Of a stretch of 64,000 bases of DNA, positions 9,328 through 17,163 are shown in pieces. The position numbers and the translations under genes are program-made. Source of the stretch: Methylicorpusculum sp. (GTDB lineage: Bacteria > Pseudomonadota > Gammaproteobacteria > Methylococcales > Methylomonadaceae); assembly GCF_030651835.1 (NCBI RefSeq), contig NZ_JAUSBX010000004.1:1-64000 (forward strand), written 5' to 3'. Below the pieces are notes generated by a model, which saw nothing but the letters and a program-made list of their open reading frames with translations, did no database searches and was not told where the DNA came from. Positions within the stretch are counted from its first letter, which is position 1. The number at the start of each line of letters is the position of its first letter.

Positions 9328-9861
9328 ATGGCAATTCGTACTTTTAATGGTAAACAGCCCAAGCTCGGGGCATCCGTCTATATTGACGAGTCAGCAATAG
9401 TCATAGGCGATGTGACATTGGAGGACGATGTCTCGGTATGGCCGACAACGGTAATCAGAGGCGATGTAGAATCAATTTTCATCGGTGCCGGAACCAATGT
9501 CCAGGACGGTTCAGTTTTGCACGTTTCTCATGCCGGGCCTTATAACCCTCAGGGCTATCCACTCGTGATAGGAAAAGGGGTGACAATAGGCCATCGAGCC
9601 GTTGTGCATGCCTGTCAGATTGGCAGTTATTGTTTGATTGGTATCGGGACCATTGTCATGGACGGTGCTGTTTTGCAAGATTATGTCATGTTGGGTGCCG
9701 GCGCTTTGGTGCCGCCCGGAAAAAAATTGGACAGTGGTTATCTCTATGTGGGATCACCGGCTAAAGCCGTCAGATTATTAACTGACAAAGAAAAGGCGTT
9801 TCTCGAATATTCCTATTTACATTATATAACCTTAAAAAATGAGCATAGGGCGCAAAAATAG
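9328..9861 (+). CDS. Gamma-class carbonic anhydrase-like protein
   Basis: A left-handed beta-helix protein of 177 residues of the gamma-carbonic anhydrase / YrdA family. Hexapeptide repeats run through the first 140 residues (VIGDVTLEDDVSVWPTTVIRGDV). The likely metal-ligand histidines are in VLHVSHAG and in TIGHRAVVHAC. The family reversibly hydrates CO2, though many bacterial members show weak or no activity. I chose the ATG at 9328 (MAIRTFNG), where family members begin, over an in-frame start 30 bases upstream. It is monocistronic. Confidence 0.85.
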   Translation: MAIRTFNGKQPKLGASVYIDESAIVIGDVTLEDDVSVWPTTVIRGDVESIFIGAGTNVQDGSVLHVSHAGPYNPQGYPLVIGKGVTIGHRAVVHACQIGSYCLIGIGTIVMDGAVLQDYVMLGAGALVPPGKKLDSGYLYVGSPAKAVRLLTDKEKAFLEYSYLHYITLKNEHRAQK

Positions 9862-10111
9862 TGCATTCAAGACTGTTTTGGCGTTGCTGTAATAATCTCA
9901 AAAGGATACAACTTAAGTTGCGGTTGGCGCCCGACAATCCAACGCTTCAAGGTCAGGGCATTAATTTTTGGGTTGCGAAAATCATGCAATCCAACCTGCG
10001 CTGAATAATCTGGATGCGCTCAAATTTCAGCTAAACCAGTTAAGATACTTGTTTACGGATTTTGTTTTTTAGTGCTTGAATAAAATCCGGTCAACCCAAA
10101 AATATAAGGTA

Positions 10112-10261
10112 ACTACTCGCCCGCTTTGAATTAAGGGTGTAGGTGCTTGATTTCAAAGGACGCATTAATACGTCCCTGTAGCTCTCTGCAACATCCCTGT
10201 TGCAGAAGCCTTTTCAATCAACCACCTACACCCACTAAAATTGGAGGGGGTGAGCAGATAC
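10112..10261 (+). mobile_element. Family 2 MITE-like element, copy A
   Basis: A 150-bp element whose two halves are imperfect inverted repeats. The left half reads GAATTAAGGGTGTAGGTGC and the right half, reversed, carries TTTTAGTGGGTGTAGGTGG. Its middle is a perfect hairpin, CTGCAACA / TGTTGCAG with a TCCC loop. A second copy at 16.9 kb matches along its full length. Flanks AATATAAGGTA (10101-10111) and AATATAAGTA (10262-10271) look like a target duplication with one indel. It sits about 130 bp upstream of the helicase gene. Confidence 0.75.
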
Positions 10262-10390
10262 AATATAAGTATACAAAGCCTATTGTTGTTGCAAGTTGTT
10301 ATCCCGGATTAGCCAAAAGGCTTGTCATGATTTTTAGCATAATGGCAACGCCCACTTTCCCTTTAATCCGTCAATTGGATACCAAAATTA

Positions 10391-11674
10391 ATGAACGCTG
10401 AGTCAACTACTTCTTTTAAATCACTAGGGCTTGCTGATGAACTTGTCCAGGCTGTGACAGAGCAGGGCTATCTAGTTCCTACGCCCATTCAATTTAAAGC
10501 CATTCCGCTGATTCTCAAGGGCTGCGATGTCATGGCAAAAGCACAAACCGGGACCGGTAAAACGGCCGCATTTGCTTTGCCCATGCTGCAGCATTTATCC
10601 AAAACGGCCTATAACAAGCCGCGTCCGGTCAGGGCTTTGATATTGACACCTACTCGAGAATTGGCTGCACAGGTGCATGAAAATGTCACCAGTTATGGCA
10701 AGCATGTCAATTTGTTTGCCGAGCTGATATACGGGGGCGTGAGCATGAACAGCCAGACCCAAAGGCTACGCAGAGGCTGTGATATTGTTGTCGCGACGCC
10801 GGGCCGTTTGCTGGATCATATCCGGCAAGGTCATGTGACCTTTGATGCGCTGTCCATTTTGGTCCTGGACGAAGCGGATCGGATGCTGGATATGGGGTTT
10901 AGTCAGGAGATCAACGCAATATTGGCGATGCTGCCATCTGATAAGCAAAGCCTGCTGTTTTCAGCCACTTTGTCCGGCGATATCAAGCATTTGGCGACGC
11001 AGTGGTTGAAAAAGCCGGTTGATATAGAAATTGCCGCATCCAGTGTGGCTGCCGATACCGTCATTCAATCCCTTTATCCGATAAAAAGAGAGTACAAACG
11101 GGAATTACTTTCCTATTTGATTGGCCACGGTCAGTGGCGTGGCGTTCTGGTATTTGTAAGAACGAAACACGGTGCCGATCGTCTGGGTTTGCAATTGCTC
11201 AAGGACGGTATCAAATGCGCTGTTTTGCACGGCGATAAAACGCAAGGCGCAAGAAGTAGAGCGCTGGATGCTTTTAAGCTGGGTAAAGTTCAGGTTCTTG
11301 TGGCTACCGATATTGCGGCCAGGGGCTTGGATATCGATCAGTTGCCTTACGTGGTTAATTTTGATTTGCCTTCAGTGGCTGAAGATTACATACACCGTAT
11401 CGGACGTACCGGGAGAGCGGGGCTGCCCGGGAATTCGGTGTCGCTGGTTTGTCCTGAAGAAGGGATGGCACTAAAAGCTATTGAAAAGTTGTTGAAACAA
11501 CCGATTCCAAGAGTGCTGGATACCGGTTATGAGCCGGTCAATTTGGAGGCCAAAAAAGAGGTCAAGCCTTCACGGCCTGAAAAAAAACCGATGTCAAAAC
11601 CGGCCTCATTCAAAAAGCCCGCCAAACTTCAACGCAAGCCGGAGAAAAAACGCTTTAGCGCCGGCAAGCGATGA
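10391..11674 (+). CDS. rhlE: DEAD-box RNA helicase, RhlE type
   Basis: 427 residues with all core motifs: Q motif (F-x-LGL...PTPIQ) near residues 10-38, motif I AQTGTGKTAA, Ia PTRELAAQ, II VLDEADRMLD, III SATLS, and the C-terminal domain motifs VLVATDIAARGLDI and HRIGRTGR. A basic tail (KPSRPEKKPMSKP...KKRFSAGKR) follows, typical of RhlE. RhlE uses ATP to unwind RNA in ribosome maturation and RNA decay. It is a single gene. A family 1 element begins 15 bp after the stop. Confidence 0.88.
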   Translation: MNAESTTSFKSLGLADELVQAVTEQGYLVPTPIQFKAIPLILKGCDVMAKAQTGTGKTAAFALPMLQHLSKTAYNKPRPVRALILTPTRELAAQVHENVTSYGKHVNLFAELIYGGVSMNSQTQRLRRGCDIVVATPGRLLDHIRQGHVTFDALSILVLDEADRMLDMGFSQEINAILAMLPSDKQSLLFSATLSGDIKHLATQWLKKPVDIEIAASSVAADTVIQSLYPIKREYKRELLSYLIGHGQWRGVLVFVRTKHGADRLGLQLLKDGIKCAVLHGDKTQGARSRALDAFKLGKVQVLVATDIAARGLDIDQLPYVVNFDLPSVAEDYIHRIGRTGRAGLPGNSVSLVCPEEGMALKAIEKLLKQPIPRVLDTGYEPVNLEAKKEVKPSRPEKKPMSKPASFKKPAKLQRKPEKKRFSAGKR

Positions 11675-11688
11675 TAGTTCAAGCTTTT

Positions 11689-11853
11689 CAGGAGTAACTC
11701 TCCATTTGAAAGGAAAAGAGCTGGTGGAAGCTTTTTCAGGATGTCGGCAACAGCGATGCTGCTGTCAAGCCCTCATGGAAGGGTTTACGACGTTCCTCGA
11801 AAGGCTTTTTCCTGCCCAATATGAGACTGAAGCTATCAAACTGGGAATTGCTG
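11689..11853 (-). mobile_element. Family 1 MITE-like element, copy 2 (inverted)
   Basis: A 165-bp copy in reverse orientation to the other four. It ends TCAAACTGGGAATTGCTG on the right. Inside are the reverse forms of the family landmarks: CGGCAACAGCGATGCTGCTG hairpin, then GGGTTTACGACGTTCCTCG. The left end is more diverged. Flanks CAAGCTTTT (11680-11688) and CAGGATTTT (11855-11863) agree at 7 of 9 bases if one base of offset is allowed. It lies just past rhlE and may serve as its 3' end structure. Confidence 0.7.
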
Positions 11854-11940
11854 TCAGGATTTTATAAGCATTGACCGCCTGTATGAGGATGATATGCTGT
11901 TCAATCTAATAATAATTAACTCAATCACTCAGGAGCAAAG

Positions 11941-12690
11941 ATGTCTTTTTTAGGCTCGTTCTTTAAAAAATCAAAACTTGACGCTGCGATCAAGCATGTC
12001 AAGCAAGCTAGAAAAAATGAAGGTGCTAAAGCTGATCAATTGTACAGCACGGCTTACAAAGGCTTTGCCGAAGTTCTGGCAAAAGATTTATTGTTCAGTG
12101 AAACACTCTATAACTGGGGTTTTGCCTTACTCCATCAAGGAAAAACCAAATCAGGTGATGAAGCGATAAGTATTTTTGAAGAAGCGCTTTCCAAGTTTAA
12201 TTTTTGTTTAACCGTAGACCCGGATTTTCTCGGCGCGGCGATTGATGGCGGTTTTACCTACATGGAATTAGCCCGCAGTAAAGGTGTGCCGCCCTCGGAT
12301 GATCTCTATGAACTGGCAAAGCAAAGTTTTTTGAATGCCAACAGAATCCAGAAAGGTACGGCTTCTTATAATCTGGCTTGCATCTATGCCTTAAGAGATG
12401 AAAATGAAGAATGTCTGAAAGCCCTGGATGATTCAGATGAGCACGGCAGTCTGCCCAGCATTGAAGACATTTTGAATGATCCGGATCTCAATAATATGAA
12501 GTCACATCAGTGGTTTACGGATTTTATCGAGGGTTTGAAAGTCAAGGAAGCGGAAGCTGCAGAAGATGCGGTTTATAAAACAGAAGCCGCTTTAGATGCA
12601 GAGAAGGCCGATAAGGAAGAAGCGCAAGCTTCCGTACCCGTCGTCGAGCCATCCAAGGATTCAGTGGACTCAAAAGAAAAAGCCGAATAA
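11941..12690 (+). CDS. TPR-like cytoplasmic protein with acidic tail
   Basis: 249 residues, no signal peptide. Residues 25-190 are helical with tetratricopeptide-like spacing (ETLYNWGFALLHQGK, then TASYNLACIYALRDENEECL), consistent with a protein-binding solenoid. The last 50 residues are very acidic and alanine-rich (AEAAEDAVYK, AEKADKEEAQAS), probably disordered. AGGAG precedes the ATG by 8 bases. It resembles uncharacterised proteins of about 250 residues found near housekeeping genes; no enzyme motif is present. Confidence 0.65.
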   Translation: MSFLGSFFKKSKLDAAIKHVKQARKNEGAKADQLYSTAYKGFAEVLAKDLLFSETLYNWGFALLHQGKTKSGDEAISIFEEALSKFNFCLTVDPDFLGAAIDGGFTYMELARSKGVPPSDDLYELAKQSFLNANRIQKGTASYNLACIYALRDENEECLKALDDSDEHGSLPSIEDILNDPDLNNMKSHQWFTDFIEGLKVKEAEAAEDAVYKTEAALDAEKADKEEAQASVPVVEPSKDSVDSKEKAE

Positions 12691-13018
12691 AACGGTTTTA
12701 TTTTCATATATTTCCACCTGTAATACCGCTGAAGACCGGGATGATTTTTCAGCGGTGAACCCCTCTGCCGTATTTATGACTGCGGTTATTCTCTTGTTGA
12801 ACATCATGCTTGGCGTCTTGTCTTGATGTCAGATAATTCTGATCCAGTCCCATCTGTTTAGGTTATTCAAGTTGTTCCAAGCGTTTAATTTATTTGGGCT
12901 CGAAAATTGCTAATTTAATTTTGTGTAATTTGTGGCTGATGATGCGGGCATTAAATACGCTTTAAAACGGGGCAATCAGTAACTGTGCGGTTGATTTTTA
13001 AAAAATCGACGGGCTTTT
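12691..13018. other. Intergenic region with no recognised feature
   Basis: I see no gene or RNA here. A GTTGATTTTTAAAAAATCGAC palindrome-like stretch near 12990-13010 is followed by GGGCTTTTTT. It could form a weak terminator, but it is not a clean one. Confidence 0.3.
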
Positions 13019-13055
13019 TTGCACCAAAGTGAGGAGGTTGCACCAAAGAGGTGTT
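13019..13055 (+). promoter_or_regulatory. 19-bp-spaced direct repeat, possible regulator sites
   Basis: TTGCACCAAAG occurs at 13019-13029 and again at 13038-13048, two turns of helix apart, 90-120 bp upstream of the transglutaminase cluster. The second copy continues as AGGTGT, giving TGCACCA-AAG-AGGTG, which resembles the NtrC operator TGCACC-N5-GGTGCA with an imperfect right half. No sigma-54 promoter with correct spacing was found, so the NtrC reading is tentative. Confidence 0.3.
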
Positions 13056-13137
13056 GTTTCTGGGTCATGCCCGGTTTTGCCTTGTTTGTCAGTCATCAGT
13101 AGATCGTTCATCTAACGTGCCAAAATAGGAAAAGTAT

Positions 13138-16100
13138 ATGACCATTCGGGTGGCTATTAACCACAAGACTAGCTATCAATTCGATCGCGCCGTTTCTCTA
13201 TCACCTCATGTCTTTAGACTGCGGCCGGCTGTTCATTGCAGAACACCGATAAAAGGTTATGCGCTTCGGATCGAACCTAAAGAACATTTTATCAATTGGC
13301 AGCAAGATCCATTTGGTAACATTTTGGCGCGTGTTGTGTTTCCTGATAAATGCCAAAGGCTCAGTGTCGAGGTGGAAGTGATTGCCGATTTGACGGTGAT
13401 CAATCCATTTGATTTCTTTGTTGAAGAATATGCTGTCGACTATCCCTTTAAATACGATGCCCAATTGTTTAAAGAACTGGAGCCTAATCTTGCGATTACA
13501 GAAGACGGGCCTTTACTCACAAAATGGCTTAAAAACTTTAAAAAGGATAAACGCTCGATAAATGATTTTTTAGTCGATGTTAACCGTCAGGTCTTTCAGG
13601 ATATCGGTTACAACATTCGCATGGAAGTCGGTATCCAGTCCTGTGAGGAAACACTGACCAAACGCAGCGGTTCCTGTCGTGATTCCGCTTGGTTGTTAGT
13701 CCAGATCATGCGCCATTTGGGTCTTGCTGCGCGTTTTGTGTCGGGTTATCTGGTGCAATTGACGGCCGATGTCAAATCGCTGGACGGCCCGTCAGGACCT
13801 GAACATGACTTTACCGATTTACATGCCTGGACGGAAGTCTATATTCCAGGTGCAGGTTGGATTGGTTTGGATCCTACGTCGGGACTATTGGCGGGAGAAG
13901 GCCATATTCCGTTGGCTTGTACGCCGGATCCTGCGAGTGCTGCACCTGTATCGGGCGCGACGGATAAATGTGAAGTATCTTTCGAATTTGATAATTCGGT
14001 AACCCGCCTGCATGAAGATCCCAGGGTGACCAAGCCTTACACTGATGAGCAATGGTATTACATCGATGCATTAGGGCAACAGGTCGACCGGCAACTGATA
14101 GCGGATGATGTCAGATTGACCATGGGCGGTGAGCCCACTTTTGTATCTGTCGACGATATGGAAGGTGCCGAATGGAATACCCTGGCTGATGGCGATCACA
14201 AAAGGGAAAGGGCCCATGCCCTGACGCTTCGTTTGCGTGATACCTTTGCCGCCGGTGCGATGCTGCATTATGGCCAGGGTAAATGGTATCCCGGTGAGCC
14301 TCTGCCCCGCTGGCAATACGGGTGCTTTTGGCGAAAAGACGGCTTTCCAGTCTGGCGCAATCCCGATTTACTTGCCGATATCACCAAAGAGCATACATTT
14401 ACCGTCAAAGACGCTTACGCCTTTATGCGCCAGCTGACTCAGCGTCTGGGTTTGAAGCCGCGATACATCGTGACGGCATTTGAAGATACTTTTTATTATG
14501 TCTGGCAGGAAGGCAATATTCCGGAAAACCTGGATCCATTCAAAGTCAATTTGAAAGATTCTCTGGATCGCCGGACATTGGCAGCTGTTCTGGAAAACGA
14601 TTTAAGCGAGCCGGTTGGTTTTTCCCTGCCGATACAATGGGACTGGTCAGGTCAGCGCTGGCAAAGCGGACCCTGGAATTTCCGTCGCGGGTCTATGTTT
14701 CTGATTCCCGGAAACTCTCCGATGGGCATGCGGCAGCCTCTGGACAGTTTGCCCTGGGTTGCCCCCGATAAGCGCGACAGTGGCGAGCCACAAAGCTTAT
14801 TCCAGGATTTGCCGGAACTGGGCGATTACTATGGCGAGGTGACTCGCCGTTACAGTCATCTCGAAAAGCGGGCCAAAGACCATCCTGAAATAGTTGAACA
14901 AGCCGCAGGGGATGAAGAAACAGTGCAAGTGGGTGTGCCGCATACGTCCATTTGCGTAGAAGTCAGAAATGGCATGATGCATGTCTTTCTGCCACCGATG
15001 ACCTTATTGGAACATTATCTGGAAATAGTGGCTGGCGTTGAAGCGACGGCTGAATCGCTCAAGATTCCTGTCGTGCTGGAAGGCTATGAACCGCCCCGCG
15101 ATTATCGTATAGAGCGGTTGATGATAACGCCCGATCCGGGTGTGATTGAGGTGAATATCCATCCTTCCAAAACCTGGCAGGAACTGGTTGATAAAACGAC
15201 CGTGTTGTATGAGCAAGCGCATTTGGTTCGCTTAGGCACTGAAAAATTCATGTTGGACGGAAGACATACCGGAACCGGAGGCGGAAATCATATTACGATG
15301 GGAGCAGAATCACCCATTGACAGTCCATTACTGAGACGGCCTGATTTGTTGCGAAGTCTGATTACTTATTGGCAGCATCATCCCGGTTTGTCCTACCTGT
15401 TTTCCGGTATGTTTATCGGTCCCACGAGTCAGGCGCCGCGTGTCGATGAAGGACGCGACGAGAAGTTATACGAGCTGGAAATTGCCTTTCAACAAATGCC
15501 GGAAGGGGAATCACCCGCACCCTGGCTGGTTGACCGTTTGTTGCGTCACTTACTGACCGATATTACCGGAAATACCCATCGTTCCGAGTTCTGTATCGAC
15601 AAGCTCTATTCGCCGGACAGTTCAACCGGCCGCCTCGGTATTTTAGAATTGCGCGCTTTTGAAATGCCGCCGCATGCTCGTATGTCGTTGGTGCAGATGG
15701 TGCTGTTGCGGTCATTGATCGCTTGGTTCTGGCGTGAGCCTTACAAGCATGAACTTGTCCGCTGGGGGACTGAATTGCATGACCGGTTCATGCTGCCTCA
15801 TTACGTTAAGGAGGATATGAAGCATGTAGTCAAGGATTTGCAACGGGCGGGCTATCCGTTTGAATTGGAATGGCTGGATCCGTTTTTTGAATTCCGCTTT
15901 CCGCGTTACGGTAATACCATGATTGATGATATGGATCTGGAATTGCGTTTTGCGATTGAGCCTTGGCATGTATTGGGTGAGGAAGTCAGCAGGGCGGGCA
16001 CCGCGCGTTATGTCGATTCGTCAGTAGAGCGCTTGCAGGTTAAGGTAACCGGCTTTACTGAAGGGCGTTACGTTTTATCCTGTAACGGCAGACGCTTGCA

Positions 16101-16533
16101 GTTGCGTAATACCGGTCGCAAAGGTGAGTATGTGGCCGGCGTACGTTATCGTGCATGGCAGCCGCCTTCAGCGCTGCATCCAACGATCAGTCCGCATACG
16201 CCGCTGGTGTTTGACGTAATTGATACCTGGAACGGACATGCGATTGGCGGCTGCACCTATTTTGTCGCGCACCCTGGAGGCCGCAGTTACGATGCTTTCC
16301 CGGTGAATGCGTATGAGGCGGAGGCGCGCCGGATTACGCGCTTCTGGGACTATGGTCATACGCCGGGAACGATTATTCGCCCGCCTATGGCTACTTCACC
16401 TGTCGCGCCTTCCGATAAGCCGATGGAAGGTCGATTTGTTGTTGCCGGTGCGGAGCCCAGACCTATGGCGCCACCGCAAGAGGAGCCAAATAAAGACTTT
16501 CCTTATACCTTGGACTTGAGGTACCGGAACTGA
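13138..16533 (+). CDS. Transglutaminase-like protein with DUF2126 domain
   Basis: A 1131-residue protein. The N-terminal part is a beta-rich domain plus a papain-like transglutaminase fold with a visible triad: Cys180 (SGSCRDSA), His229 (DLHAWTEV), Asp245 (GLDPTSG). From about residue 320 the DUF2126 (COG4196) part begins (DVRLTMGGEPTF) and runs to the end. It contains glutamine-synthetase/amidoligase-like segments such as DGRHTGTGGGNHITMG. The pairing is well known as the partner of the ATP-grasp and Alpha-E proteins encoded next. Prediction by genome context is synthesis and cleavage of peptide-like amide bonds; the substrate is unknown. AGGAAA lies before the ATG. Confidence 0.85.
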   Translation: MTIRVAINHKTSYQFDRAVSLSPHVFRLRPAVHCRTPIKGYALRIEPKEHFINWQQDPFGNILARVVFPDKCQRLSVEVEVIADLTVINPFDFFVEEYAVDYPFKYDAQLFKELEPNLAITEDGPLLTKWLKNFKKDKRSINDFLVDVNRQVFQDIGYNIRMEVGIQSCEETLTKRSGSCRDSAWLLVQIMRHLGLAARFVSGYLVQLTADVKSLDGPSGPEHDFTDLHAWTEVYIPGAGWIGLDPTSGLLAGEGHIPLACTPDPASAAPVSGATDKCEVSFEFDNSVTRLHEDPRVTKPYTDEQWYYIDALGQQVDRQLIADDVRLTMGGEPTFVSVDDMEGAEWNTLADGDHKRERAHALTLRLRDTFAAGAMLHYGQGKWYPGEPLPRWQYGCFWRKDGFPVWRNPDLLADITKEHTFTVKDAYAFMRQLTQRLGLKPRYIVTAFEDTFYYVWQEGNIPENLDPFKVNLKDSLDRRTLAAVLENDLSEPVGFSLPIQWDWSGQRWQSGPWNFRRGSMFLIPGNSPMGMRQPLDSLPWVAPDKRDSGEPQSLFQDLPELGDYYGEVTRRYSHLEKRAKDHPEIVEQAAGDEETVQVGVPHTSICVEVRNGMMHVFLPPMTLLEHYLEIVAGVEATAESLKIPVVLEGYEPPRDYRIERLMITPDPGVIEVNIHPSKTWQELVDKTTVLYEQAHLVRLGTEKFMLDGRHTGTGGGNHITMGAESPIDSPLLRRPDLLRSLITYWQHHPGLSYLFSGMFIGPTSQAPRVDEGRDEKLYELEIAFQQMPEGESPAPWLVDRLLRHLLTDITGNTHRSEFCIDKLYSPDSSTGRLGILELRAFEMPPHARMSLVQMVLLRSLIAWFWREPYKHELVRWGTELHDRFMLPHYVKEDMKHVVKDLQRAGYPFELEWLDPFFEFRFPRYGNTMIDDMDLELRFAIEPWHVLGEEVSRAGTARYVDSSVERLQVKVTGFTEGRYVLSCNGRRLQLRNTGRKGEYVAGVRYRAWQPPSALHPTISPHTPLVFDVIDTWNGHAIGGCTYFVAHPGGRSYDAFPVNAYEAEARRITRFWDYGHTPGTIIRPPMATSPVAPSDKPMEGRFVVAGAEPRPMAPPQEEPNKDFPYTLDLRYRN

Positions 16534-16935
16534 TAATAACGTGCTGCAAGGTTTGTCGGGCGATGGCGGCAGCATTTCGGCTGTGGTCATCCCAACTAAT
16601 CTTGCGTCCCCCTCTTATATAATCGAATTGGTCATTGCTGGTCGAATAGAAAATTGAAGTAATAAAAAAAGACAAAGCTATAATCCTGAAGATGCTTTTG
16701 TTGATTAAAACGCGGGTGGGTATTTTTCAGTATCTACCTGGACATTGGCTTTTTAGGATAATAGTCTGCTATTAATTTTGAAAACTATTTGGGTTCAGGA
16801 AAAACATTTAAAGCACGAAAACAATCAATGAGATGCCCGGTTGTCGACCTTTACCTAAAAGGTTAATGGTTGATACGGCAACAGACTGAGTTTTTGTATC
16901 TTTTGAGCTTTTCGTGGGCTGATTGTGTTTTTTTT
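16534..16935. other. Intergenic region with no recognised feature
   Basis: AT-rich spacer following the DUF2126 gene. No coding pattern or RNA gene was found. It leads into a family 2 element, so the downstream ATP-grasp gene is separated by about 630 bp from the gene it normally works with and may have its own promoter. Confidence 0.4.
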
Positions 16936-17085
16936 ACTACTTGTCCACTTTGAATTGAGGGCGTAGGAGCTTGATTTCAAAGGATGCCTAAATGGGTCCA
17001 TGTGACTCTCTGCAGCATCCCTGTTGCAGAAACCTTTTCAATCAACCACCAACACCCAATAGAATTGGAGGAGGTGAGCGGATAC
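16936..17085 (+). mobile_element. Family 2 MITE-like element, copy B
   Basis: A 150-bp copy matching that at 10.1 kb, from ACTACTTGTCC to GAGCGGATAC. It has the same inverted halves and the same central hairpin (CTGCAGCATCCCTGTTGCAG). The flanks are GTTTTTTTT (16927-16935) and GTTTTTTTA (17086-17094), a probable 9-bp duplication at a T-tract. It lies 78 bp upstream of the ATP-grasp gene, so it could influence that gene's expression. Confidence 0.75.
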
Positions 17086-17163
17086 GTTTTTTTAGGTTTA
17101 AAGCTCACGGCTTAAATTCGGAACAATGAAACCAGGGTTTCTTTCTCATAATGTATTAATTCA

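Noticed and set aside
13050-13090. Possible sigma-54 promoter in GGGTCATGCCCGGTTTTGC
   Set aside because: The GG and GC elements are 14 bases apart instead of 10.
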